From JANLQX01 sp043775075 (GTDB taxonomy: Bacteria > Actinomycetota > Acidimicrobiia > Acidimicrobiales > JANYDT01), in NCBI GenBank assembly GCA_043775075.1, contig JAYVSS010000301.1:1-9351 (forward strand): a DNA stretch of 9,351 bases, given 5' to 3'. The notes below the pieces were generated by a model. It saw only the letters and a program-made list of their open reading frames with translations, was not told where the DNA came from and searched no databases. Below are positions 1-6,563 of this stretch, one piece after another. Made by a program: the position numbers and the translations under genes. How positions within the stretch are numbered: position 1 is the first letter of the stretch; the number at the start of each line of letters is the position of its first letter.

Positions 1-873
1 GCATTCACCGCGGCAATCCGACCAAACACCAGGCTTTTTTACGGCGAGACACTGGGGAACCCGGGAATCGAAGTGATGGACATTGCGGCAATCGCCGACG
101 TTGCCCACGCCCACGCGCTTCCACTGATGGTCGACTCCACGTTCTCCACGCCGTATCTCATCCGGCCCATCGAGCATGGTGCAGACATCGTGCTGCACTC
201 CGTCACCAAGTTCCTCGGCGGCCACGGCACGGCGTTGGGTGGAGTCATCGTCGACGGAGGGCGTTTCGACTGGACGGCGTCCGGCAAGTTCCCCACGCTC
301 ACGGAGCCCTATGCCGGTTACCACGGAATCGTCTTCGCCGAAGAATTTGGTCCGTCGGCCCTGGGCATGCGAGCGCGCTCCGAGGGTCTACGCGACTTTG
401 GCGCATGCCTGAGCCCCCACAACGCCTTCGCCCTCCTGCAAGGAATCGAAACCCTTCCCTTGCGGATGGCCCGCCACGTCTCCAATACCGACGTCGTCTT
501 GGAGATGTTGGCGCACAACGATGCCGTGACATGGGTGAAGCATCCGCGGGTCCCGAGCCATCCGGACTTCGACCTCGCCCAGCGCCTCTATCCCAAGGGA
601 TGTGGTTCCGTCCTCAGTTTCGGAGTGAAGGGAGGCCGTGATGCGGGGCGCAAGTTCATCGAAGCGGTACAACTCGCTACCCACCTCGCCAACGTTGGCG
701 ATGCCAAGACGCTGGTGATTCATCCCGGCTCGACGACCCACGGACAGCTCAGTGCGCAACAACTGGAGGCGGGGGGGATCAGCGAGGATCTGATCCGACT
801 GTCCGTCGGCTTGGAAGATCCCGACGACATCATCGAAGACCTTGAGCGGGCGTTGAAGGAGAGCCAGCGATGA
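1..873 (+). CDS. metY: O-acetylhomoserine sulfhydrylase, 3' part (5' end outside window)
   Basis: PLP-dependent enzyme of the Cys/Met metabolism family. It would make homocysteine from O-acetylhomoserine and sulfide, releasing acetate, in the cytoplasm. The reading frame is open from base 1, so the gene begins upstream. The 290 residues present compare with about 430 in the family, so roughly 140 are missing. Visible landmarks, numbered from base 1, are GETLGNP (15-21), the VDSTFSTP strand with the PLP-ring Asp45, SVTK with the Schiff-base Lys70 (bases 208-210), HPGSTTHGQLS near the C-terminus, and IRLSVGLED with the substrate-carboxylate Arg266. The long insert after the lysine and the STTHGQ motif favour MetY over MetB/MetZ, although a cystathionine synthase-like activity cannot be excluded. 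A run of seven G at 771-777 keeps frame. The stop codon overlaps the next gene's start (ATGA). Confidence 0.93.
   Translation, partial: AFTAAIRPNTRLFYGETLGNPGIEVMDIAAIADVAHAHALPLMVDSTFSTPYLIRPIEHGADIVLHSVTKFLGGHGTALGGVIVDGGRFDWTASGKFPTLTEPYAGYHGIVFAEEFGPSALGMRARSEGLRDFGACLSPHNAFALLQGIETLPLRMARHVSNTDVVLEMLAHNDAVTWVKHPRVPSHPDFDLAQRLYPKGCGSVLSFGVKGGRDAGRKFIEAVQLATHLANVGDAKTLVIHPGSTTHGQLSAQQLEAGGISEDLIRLSVGLEDPDDIIEDLERALKESQR
856..861 (+). promoter_or_regulatory. Shine-Dalgarno site of the alpha/beta hydrolase gene
   Basis: AAGGAG lies 8 nt before the ATG at 870, inside the last codons of metY. It is the clearest ribosome binding site in the window and fixes the hydrolase start at the ATGA overlap. 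Confidence 0.75.
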
Positions 874-1664
874 TAATCAACGTCGACGGTGTCCGCGTTC
901 ATGCCTCCACCGGTGGCATTGAACTCGCCAGCACCGGTCCGGTCGTCGTTCTCATCCACGGTGCGGGAATGGATGCCACGGTGTGGCAGCTGCAGACCCG
1001 GTATCTCGCCCACCGGGGCATTCGTGCCGTCGCCGTCGATCTGCCAGGTCACGGCCGAAGCGACGGAAACGCCCTCGTTTCGATCGAGACGATGGCTGAT
1101 TGGGTGGCCCGCTTCATCGACGTCGCCACGTTCGGCTCCGTCCACGTCGTCGGACATTCGATGGGCTCGTTCATCGCCCTTGAGCTGGCCAGCCGTTACT
1201 CCGCGCGCGTCAGTTCCATCACGCTGTGCGGAACATCGACGTCCTTGCCGGTCCATCCCGACCTCGTCAACGGTGCCGCTCACGACCTCGCATTTGCCGC
1301 CGCGCTGATGGCCGCCTGGGGGCACGCCAAACCCGCCCACATCGGGCTCAACCCCACGCCTGGTTTGTGGATGCTGGGCGGAGCCCGTGCCTTGGTTGAG
1401 AATTCGCCGCCGGGAGTGCTTGCTACGGATTTTCAGGCGTGCGCTGCATACTCAAGAGCGTCGGCCGCCGCCACCGCAGCAACATGCCGCGCCACGGTGA
1501 TGATCGGCCTGGGCGACAAGATGACGCCACCAAGGGGCGGTCGGGCTATAGCGAGCGCGCTTACTAATGCACGGGTCATTGAGTTGGCCGACACCGGCCA
1601 TTCCATGATGAGCGAAAACCCCCGGGCGGTCCGTGCGGCAATCCTGGCAACAGCTCGGAGCTAG
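870..1664 (+). CDS. alpha/beta hydrolase
   Basis: A 264-residue single-domain alpha/beta-hydrolase of the esterase/lipase type with no signal peptide, so it is presumably cytoplasmic. The complete catalytic set is visible: HGAG oxyanion turn (30-33), DLPGHGRSD (57-65), nucleophile elbow GHSMGS with Ser97, acid Asp216 in GLGDKMTPP, and His244 in DTGHS. Length and order are normal for the family. The start is set by an ATGA overlap with metY and a good Shine-Dalgarno site, so the two genes should be co-translated. MetX, the homoserine acetyltransferase often linked to metY, shares this fold, but it is about 100 residues longer and normally has a GGSMGG-type elbow, so this is not MetX. The substrate cannot be told from sequence. 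The stop lies 5 bp from the stop of the convergent acs gene. Confidence 0.9.
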   Translation: MIINVDGVRVHASTGGIELASTGPVVVLIHGAGMDATVWQLQTRYLAHRGIRAVAVDLPGHGRSDGNALVSIETMADWVARFIDVATFGSVHVVGHSMGSFIALELASRYSARVSSITLCGTSTSLPVHPDLVNGAAHDLAFAAALMAAWGHAKPAHIGLNPTPGLWMLGGARALVENSPPGVLATDFQACAAYSRASAAATAATCRATVMIGLGDKMTPPRGGRAIASALTNARVIELADTGHSMMSENPRAVRAAILATARS

Positions 1665-1669
1665 GGCCC

Positions 1670-3631
1670 TCATTCTTCCGTCGGCGACTCGGCGGCGCGG
1701 GCCTTGATCGCCGCCATCACGTTGGGGTCGCTCAGAGTGGTGGTGTCGCCGAGTTGGCGGCCCTCGGCCATGTCACGCAGCAAACGACGCATGATTTTTC
1801 CCGAACGGGTCTTCGGAAGATCATCGGTAAACACGATCTGCTTCGGCCGAGCAATCGGCCCGATCTTGCCCGAGACATGCTTGCGCAGTAACTCACCGTG
1901 CTCAGCACTCGGGGCGTTGCCCCCCTTCAGCGTGACAAACGCAATGACTGCCTGGCCGGTCAGCTCATCATTGGCGCCGACGACCGCGGCCTCGGCCACG
2001 CTCGGGTGATCGACCAACGCTGATTCCACTTCGGTGGTGGAAATACGATGTCCACTTACGTTCATGACGTCGTCCACGCGACCCAACAACCAGAGGTACC
2101 CGTCGTCGTCGAGCTTGGCCCCATCACCGGCGAAGTAGCGACCCTCGTACGTTGACCAGTATGTGGACATATATCTTTCTGGATCACCGTAGATTCCCCG
2201 CAGCATCGACGGCCACGGATGACTCAGCGTGAGATAGCCGCCACCAACTCTTAGTGGATTTCCGGCCTCATCGACGACTTCGGCCCCAATCCCCGGCAGA
2301 GGAAACGTGGCACTGCCGGGTTTGGTGACCGTAACTCCAGGTAGCGGCGAGATCATGATGCCGCCCGTCTCGGTCTGCCACCAGGTGTCAACAATGGGAC
2401 AGCGCCCGCCGCCGATGTGTTCGGAGTACCAAATCCACGCTTCGGGATTGATGGGTTCACCAACTGATCCGAGGAGACGAAGCGAAGACAGATCGTGCTT
2501 GAGCGGTTCTCCGTCGCCCCACTTCATGCAGGTGCGAATCGCCGTAGGCGCGGTGTAAAAGATCGTGACCTTGTATTTATCGATCAGCGACCACCAACGA
2601 TCTTTGCCCGGCGTGTCTGGCGTGCCCTCGTACATCACGCTGGTGGCGCCATTGGCCAGAGGTCCGTAGACCACGTAACTGTGACCGGTCACCCAACCCA
2701 CGTCGGCAGAGCACCAGTACACGTCGGTCTCGGGGTGCAGATCGAACACGTATTTATGGGTAAACGCCACCTGGGTGATGAAGCCACCCGTGGTGTGCAT
2801 GATGCCTTTGGGCTGGGCGGTGGTGCCCGACGTGTAGAGAATGAACAGCAGATCCTCTGCGTGCATACTTTCTGGGGCGAGGGTCGTCCCCACCGGTTGC
2901 GCTTCCATGACGTCGTGATACCACACGTCTCGGCCTTCCATCATCGTCACATCCGTATCGCAACGGTTGATCACGACGACCGAGTGCACCGAGGGGCAGT
3001 CGACAAGCGCAGCATCAACGTTGACCTTGAGCGCGCTCGGCGCGCCACGGCGATACCCGGCGTCGGCGGTGATCACGGCGGTGGCCGCGGCGTCGTTAAT
3101 CCGGTCACGCAATGAATCCGACGAGAAGCCACCGAACACCACCGAATGGGCGGCCCCGATCCGCGTGCAGGCCAACATGGCAACAGCGGCCTCGGGAATC
3201 ATCGGCATGTAGATCGCCACGCGATCACCACGTTTCACGCCCCGCGCCCGTAGGGCGGCGGCGAAACGCTGCACCTCATCGAGAAGATCACCGTACGTAA
3301 TGGTTCGCGTGTCGCCGGGCTCGCCTTCGAAATAGAACGCCACGCGGTCGCCCAGCCCATTCGCCACATGACGATCAAGGCAGTTAGTGCTGATGTTCAG
3401 CTCACCGTCTTCGAACCACTTGGCGAACGGAAGCTGCCAATCGAGCACCTTCGTGAACGGCTTCGTCCAGCTCACGAGCTCACGGGCCTGACGGGCCCAA
3501 AAGGCCTGCCAATCATTCGCTGCCTCGTCATAGAAACGCCGGTCGTCCAGCAGGGTGTTAGCCGTGAACGACGGCGGAGGGGGAAACGTGCGGTTCTCGA
3601 TCAGCAGGGCGTCAAGGGTCGGCTCACTCAT
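1670..3631 (-). CDS. acs: acetyl-CoA synthetase (AMP-forming)
   Basis: Activates acetate to acetyl-CoA through acetyl-AMP (ATP, CoA), in the cytoplasm. It has 653 residues, full length for the family. Landmarks: an N-terminal Acs-type domain, the nucleotide loop TSGTTAQPKG (267-276, Lys275), the acetate-pocket signature DTWWQTETGG with Trp418 (equivalent to Trp414 of Salmonella Acs), hinge/C-terminal motif GRVDDVMNVSGHR, and PKTRSGKIMRR with Lys612, the catalytic lysine that is reversibly acetylated in homologues. The loop reads TTAQPKG where most family members have STGKPKG, a mild variation. The frame is open to a GTG at 3676, but the extra 15 residues are Gly/Arg-rich and unlike Acs. I chose the ATG at 3631, giving MSEPTLDALL. 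It ends 5 bp from the converging hydrolase gene and faces away from the F420-type gene across 90 bp. Acetate from MetY could feed it, which is only inference. Confidence 0.96.
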   Translation of the reverse strand: MSEPTLDALLIENRTFPPPPSFTANTLLDDRRFYDEAANDWQAFWARQARELVSWTKPFTKVLDWQLPFAKWFEDGELNISTNCLDRHVANGLGDRVAFYFEGEPGDTRTITYGDLLDEVQRFAAALRARGVKRGDRVAIYMPMIPEAAVAMLACTRIGAAHSVVFGGFSSDSLRDRINDAAATAVITADAGYRRGAPSALKVNVDAALVDCPSVHSVVVINRCDTDVTMMEGRDVWYHDVMEAQPVGTTLAPESMHAEDLLFILYTSGTTAQPKGIMHTTGGFITQVAFTHKYVFDLHPETDVYWCSADVGWVTGHSYVVYGPLANGATSVMYEGTPDTPGKDRWWSLIDKYKVTIFYTAPTAIRTCMKWGDGEPLKHDLSSLRLLGSVGEPINPEAWIWYSEHIGGGRCPIVDTWWQTETGGIMISPLPGVTVTKPGSATFPLPGIGAEVVDEAGNPLRVGGGYLTLSHPWPSMLRGIYGDPERYMSTYWSTYEGRYFAGDGAKLDDDGYLWLLGRVDDVMNVSGHRISTTEVESALVDHPSVAEAAVVGANDELTGQAVIAFVTLKGGNAPSAEHGELLRKHVSGKIGPIARPKQIVFTDDLPKTRSGKIMRRLLRDMAEGRQLGDTTTLSDPNVMAAIKARAAESPTEE

Positions 3632-3639
3632 ACCGCCCG

Positions 3640-3645
3640 ACCCTA
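3640..3645 (-). promoter_or_regulatory. candidate -10 box of acs (near-leaderless)
   Basis: On the minus strand TAGGGT, a TANNNT match, sits 8 nt before the acs ATG at 3631. A start site 6-7 nt beyond it would leave almost no 5' leader, a pattern common in actinobacteria. No convincing -35 box is seen at the usual distance and the Shine-Dalgarno match is poor. This is inference from a short motif. Confidence 0.3.
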
Positions 3646-3721
3646 CAGACCGTCGACCAGCCCGGCCACACGCCACACCCGTCAGCGGAAGGATTGAGGA
3701 GATCGCGGCGTTGACCAGGGG

Positions 3722-4063
3722 GTGCCTTCTTCAACCGCCGCCCGATCGTCCTTCGCTGCCTTGAATGCCGTGGCCCGTCCGTGGATTCAGGCCGGCGTCG
3801 GATCTCCGCTCCCCATTGGGTTGGGGGTCGTGGTGGTGGAGACGACGGGCCGCAAGTCGGGCAAAGTGCGCAGAGTGCCGCTCGTAGCCGCCCGCCTGGG
3901 CGACACCATTCGGGTGTCCACGGTGCGGGGAAACTCGCAGTGGCTGGCCAACCTCGAAGCATCGGCCGAGAGCGCCGTGTGGCTGTTCGGACGCCGCCGA
4001 CCAACGATCGCCAGCGTGCAACGCGGCCCCATCTCCACCGTCACTCTCCGCCCGGCGCGCTGA
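3722..4063 (+). CDS. deazaflavin (F420)-dependent nitroreductase-family protein
   Basis: A 113-residue protein of the small split-barrel family that includes mycobacterial Ddn, whose members use reduced coenzyme F420 to reduce quinones or nitro compounds. The hallmark ETTGRKSGKVRRVPL spans residues 40-54. It is followed by the second family block, STVRGNSQWLANLEAS, then a beta-rich tail ending in VTLRPAR. It is slightly shorter than typical members (about 130-150), with the difference at both ends. The GTG at 3722 is the only good start in the open frame, since a stop lies at 3695-3697. The GAGGAG at 3696-3701 is too far from it to be a normal ribosome site. A TTG at 3761 (giving LNAVARPW) is an alternative that also matches where many homologues begin. 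No membrane segment is evident. The exact electron acceptor cannot be inferred. The gene is divergent from acs. Confidence 0.8.
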   Translation: MPSSTAARSSFAALNAVARPWIQAGVGSPLPIGLGVVVVETTGRKSGKVRRVPLVAARLGDTIRVSTVRGNSQWLANLEASAESAVWLFGRRRPTIASVQRGPISTVTLRPAR

Positions 4064-4087
4064 CCCGGCCTCGACCCGCTGTCGACC

Positions 4088-4104
4088 GGCGGTCCACGAC
4101 CGCC
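4088..4104 (+). terminator. GC-rich hairpin after the F420-type gene
   Basis: GGCGGTC, CAC, GACCGCC form a perfect 7-bp stem with a 3-nt loop, beginning 25 bp after the preceding stop codon. No T-tract follows (the next bases are CCCAAC), so it is not a classical intrinsic terminator. It could stall polymerase, protect the 3' end, or be chance in GC-rich sequence. Confidence 0.3.
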
Positions 4105-4138
4105 CCCAACTCCTGCGGAGACGGATCGACATTTCTGC

Positions 4139-4258
4139 GAACCCAACCCTGTAGTTGGTGAACCCAACCCCGTAGTTGTTGAACCCAACCCGGGCAAATT
4201 TGGCCGTCAGCAGCATTTTCTGCCGGAGTCGGGTTCAGAGCAAGGCCGGTTGGGTTCA
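4139..4258. repeat. 21-bp-spaced GAACCCAACC repeats arranged as a dyad
   Basis: Three direct units start at 4139, 4160 and 4181. The first two agree over nearly the whole 21 bp (GAACCCAACCC then YGTAGTTGKT), while the third keeps only GAACCCAACCC. Two inverted units follow: GGGTTC at 4231-4236 and GGTTGGGTTC at 4248-4257, also 21 bp apart. The outer pair (4139/4257) and the inner pair (4160/4236) both centre on position 4198, next to the palindrome CAAATTTG (4195-4202). The element lies in the 294-bp non-coding stretch between the F420-type gene and the nucleoside hydrolase gene. It could be an operator array, a long imperfect hairpin in RNA, or a remnant of a dispersed repeat. I see no other copy in the window. 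Confidence 0.75.
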
Positions 4259-4343
4259 GACCCCCCCACGCCGCAGATTGGGATTGGCCCACAGCGACCG
4301 TTTGGTGGTGATGGGAAGCGGCGAGCGGGCGGCGCCCGACCGC

Positions 4344-4349
4344 TACCGT
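4344..4349 (+). promoter_or_regulatory. candidate -10 box of the nucleoside hydrolase gene
   Basis: TACCGT, a TANNNT match, lies 8 nt before the ATG at 4358, the same spacing as the TAGGGT in front of acs. No Shine-Dalgarno sequence precedes the ATG, which fits leaderless transcription. No clear -35 box is visible, so the call rests on motif and spacing only. Confidence 0.27.
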
Positions 4350-4357
4350 CGATGCTC

Positions 4358-5308
4358 ATGACCCGCACGATTGTTATTGATACCGATACGGCGTCCGACG
4401 ACGCCGTCGCGCTCGTGATGGCGCTCATGCATCCCGATGTCACCGTCGAGGCGATCACCGTCGTGGCCGGCAACGTGCCACTCCCAATGGCGGTCAACAA
4501 TGCGCTCCTGACCGTTGAGCGATGCGTCGCTGTCGGCGGACCCAGCGTGCCTGTTTATGTCGGCCACGACGGCCCGGCGAGTCGACCTTTGGAGACTGCA
4601 CAGTTCGTTCATGGCCAAGATGGCATGGGCGACATTGACCTGCCGCCCGCAACGACGCAGCCGACGGGCACCGATGCAGTCATGACCCTCTGCGCGCTTG
4701 CCATTGCGGGAGGAGGTCAGCGAACACTCGTAACCCTAGGTCCACTTACCAATATCGCCGCCGCCCTCGCTCACGATCCATTGCTTCTTACGCGATTCGA
4801 GCACACGTACATCATGGGGGGCGCCCCGGATCTCGTGGGCAACGTGAACACCCACGGCGAGTTCAACTTTTGGTGCGACCCGGAGGCGGCGGAAGTGGTG
4901 TGCGCGGCGCCCGGCGTCAAAACGCTTGTCGGCTGGAATATCTCCCGTCAGTTCGCCGTGATGACCCCACCAGAGCAGGCGCACCTCCGCACGCTCGGAT
5001 CACTCGGTTCTTTCGTTCACGAAATCAACCGGGTCGTCGCCGAATACTGCCTGAACACGGGCCTGGCTGGCTATGACCTTCCTGACCCCATCGCCATGGC
5101 CATCGCCATCAACCCATCGATCGCCACGCGATCCACTTTCCAGGCAGTGCAGGTCACCATCGACGGCGAGGACGACCGCGGCGCATCGGTTCCGCTCACG
5201 GACTCCACCCGCCCCCCGATGACCGTTCTGTGGGAAGCCGACGAAGCAGCGTTCAAACGCCAACTTTTCAGCGCATGCGCCGCCGGGATGAGAAGCACGC
5301 AGAGCTGA
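4358..5308 (+). CDS. inosine/uridine-preferring nucleoside hydrolase family protein
   Basis: Cleaves the N-glycosidic bond of ribonucleosides to ribose and free base (salvage) in characterised relatives. It has 316 residues, the usual length. Calcium-site residues are all present: IDTDTASDD with Asp8, Asp10, Asp14 and Asp15 (the usual PG after DTD is replaced by TA), Thr131 in GPLTN, and Asp243. Ribose-binding blocks are His85 in VHGQDGMGD, IMGGA, and HGEFNFWCDPEAA with Glu168 and Asn170. The block normally reading HDP reads PDP here (Pro242), so the histidine equivalent to His241 of the Crithidia enzyme is absent. Base specificity may therefore differ from the classical group. The frame is open further upstream to 4250, but that extension is repeat-derived. 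ATG 4358 is preferred, with ATG 4352 two codons earlier as the alternative. There is no signal peptide. The gene stands alone and is followed by a shared terminator. Confidence 0.92.
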   Translation: MTRTIVIDTDTASDDAVALVMALMHPDVTVEAITVVAGNVPLPMAVNNALLTVERCVAVGGPSVPVYVGHDGPASRPLETAQFVHGQDGMGDIDLPPATTQPTGTDAVMTLCALAIAGGGQRTLVTLGPLTNIAAALAHDPLLLTRFEHTYIMGGAPDLVGNVNTHGEFNFWCDPEAAEVVCAAPGVKTLVGWNISRQFAVMTPPEQAHLRTLGSLGSFVHEINRVVAEYCLNTGLAGYDLPDPIAMAIAINPSIATRSTFQAVQVTIDGEDDRGASVPLTDSTRPPMTVLWEADEAAFKRQLFSACAAGMRSTQS

Positions 5309-5355
5309 GACCAGTATGGGCATCTCCGGTCGGCGGCAATAGAACGCAGCGATGG

Positions 5356-5378
5356 CGAAAAAGCGCAGCGCTTTTTCG
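5356..5378. terminator. bidirectional intrinsic terminator
   Basis: CGAAAAAGCGC, A, GCGCTTTTTCG is a perfect 11-bp inverted repeat with a 1-nt spacer, folding as a 9-bp stem with a 5-nt loop. Each strand ends in a run of five T, so it can work in both directions. It sits 47 bp after the nucleoside hydrolase stop and 36 bp after the methyltransferase stop, between two convergent genes. It would close both the nucleoside hydrolase unit and the nuo operon. Confidence 0.8.
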
Positions 5379-5414
5379 ACATCAACACGCAATTCCGCCA
5401 ATCAACAGGAGGTG

Positions 5415-6536
5415 TTAGCCGCGCCACTCCATGACGACGAAGGCGCCAAGGCCGGTGGGGTCGAGAAGTGCCTCGCCCTCACCGACCCGGCTGCGGGCGG
5501 AGACAGCGGCAAGGTCGCCAATGGCCGCCCGGTCAGTCCACACCGCCCGAGCGTCGTTCATAAGCACCTCGATGCCGTGCTGGCGGAGAAAGTCCGCTTG
5601 CGTCGACACCGTTGCGGGGTGGTGCACCCGACCAACGAAGTCCAGCCCAACGTCGCCGGTGATGTCGCACGTCCCGGCAAAGGCCAGTGGATCAATACCC
5701 CGTTCGTGGTCTCGGTAGGTCCGTAGCCACTGACCCTCGCGCCCGGCAAGCTCCGCCATCGACGCGCCATAGTCAACCGCCACCACCCGGCCACCGGTCG
5801 AGGCCACCGCCGCTCGCGCCTCGCCGATCCACGCCACGGCTGCGTGCGGTAGGGGCACAGAACTTCCGACGGGCCCGTGCGGAACAAGGTCGAAAAGAAC
5901 TCGGGACCTGCTCCGATCGAGATCAATCAACGTTGGGAGAAACGCTCCATCGGTCCCCACGCCGATGCGGATTTCCTTCCATCCATTGACGTCTAGCTGG
6001 GCGACATCGAACGCGAGATTATCGAGCAATTCGTTGGCTAACACCACGTGCATCGGCTCCGTCGGGAGGTCCGGGAGCGAGCAAACGAGCGGCCCCTGAC
6101 CCGGACGAACGGACACTTCTCCATCAACATCAGTGTTCGACGACCCCATGAGTTCGAACGGCTCGACCAAAGGCACCCGCAACGATCGATGCAACGTGCG
6201 CATAGGTTCAGCCGAATCGACAAGGACATAGCGAAGCGCGCCGGCGCAACGCGGCCCGGCCCGCAACACATCACGACACAGCGTCCCGGGTCCGGCACCG
6301 CATTCGGCGACGAAGAACGGGTCGGGCTGAGCTGCCTCGTCCCACCAGGTGTCCAGCGCTCGGGCGAGTACCGCCCCGAACAGCGGACCAACTTCGGGAC
6401 TGGTCAAAAAATCCCGTCGACGCCCAGCCCCACCACCGTTCGAATAGAAACCGCCACGCCCGTACAACGCTGCGTGCATGAACACCGAAAACGGAATCGG
6501 ACCGGCCCGATGAATGAGCTCACGCACCTCGTTCAT
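5415..6536 (-). CDS. MidA/NDUFAF7-family SAM-dependent methyltransferase
   Basis: A 373-residue protein of the COG1565 (MidA, NDUFAF7) class I methyltransferase family. The N-terminus shows the family signature GPIPFSVFMHAALY (12-25), then DFLTSPEVGPLFG (42-54). The SAM-binding motif I is VAECGAGPGTL (76-86), and the family motif ANELLDNLAF holds Glu169 and Asp172. The C-terminus ends in the usual Leu/Val-rich strand (GAFVVMEW). Length is normal and the ATG at 6536 matches where homologues begin. Human NDUFAF7 dimethylates an arginine of NDUFS2, the NuoD counterpart, during complex I assembly. This gene starts 27 bp behind nuoN on the same strand, so it is probably the last gene of the nuo operon. 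By inference it may modify NuoD or another complex I subunit here. The family assignment is firm, while the substrate is not visible. It ends before the shared terminator. Confidence 0.88.
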   Translation of the reverse strand: MNEVRELIHRAGPIPFSVFMHAALYGRGGFYSNGGGAGRRRDFLTSPEVGPLFGAVLARALDTWWDEAAQPDPFFVAECGAGPGTLCRDVLRAGPRCAGALRYVLVDSAEPMRTLHRSLRVPLVEPFELMGSSNTDVDGEVSVRPGQGPLVCSLPDLPTEPMHVVLANELLDNLAFDVAQLDVNGWKEIRIGVGTDGAFLPTLIDLDRSRSRVLFDLVPHGPVGSSVPLPHAAVAWIGEARAAVASTGGRVVAVDYGASMAELAGREGQWLRTYRDHERGIDPLAFAGTCDITGDVGLDFVGRVHHPATVSTQADFLRQHGIEVLMNDARAVWTDRAAIGDLAAVSARSRVGEGEALLDPTGLGAFVVMEWRG

Positions 6537-6563
6537 GCCGAGGTCCCAACCGACGGAACTGGG

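Noticed and set aside
771..777. Run of seven G in metY as a possible frameshift
   Set aside because: The frame on both sides encodes continuous metY sequence (LEAGGISED), so no shift is present.
720..1340. Minus-strand open frame of 206 codons
   Set aside because: Antisense to the end of metY and the alpha/beta hydrolase, both of which have full catalytic motifs in the plus frame.
2495..3115. Plus-strand open frame of 206 codons inside acs
   Set aside because: Antisense to a clearly conserved acs region; His/Arg/Val-rich with no motifs.
3632..3676. Upstream GTG start for acs adding 15 residues
   Set aside because: The extension is Gly/Arg-rich and unlike Acs N-termini, while the ATG at 3631 gives a normal family start.
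3731..4216. Minus-strand open frame with a seven-residue repeat (GFNNYGV, GFTNYRV)
   Set aside because: The heptads simply reflect the 21-bp DNA repeat, and neighbouring frames show heptads too. The rest is antisense to the F420-type gene.
4250..4357. N-terminal extension of the nucleoside hydrolase
   Set aside because: It would start inside the repeat element. The family begins just before the IDTD motif, matching the ATG at 4358.
5407..5414. Perfect Shine-Dalgarno-like AGGAGGTG on the plus strand
   Set aside because: The nearest ATG (5431) is 16 nt away and opens only an antisense frame within the methyltransferase gene. Probably chance.
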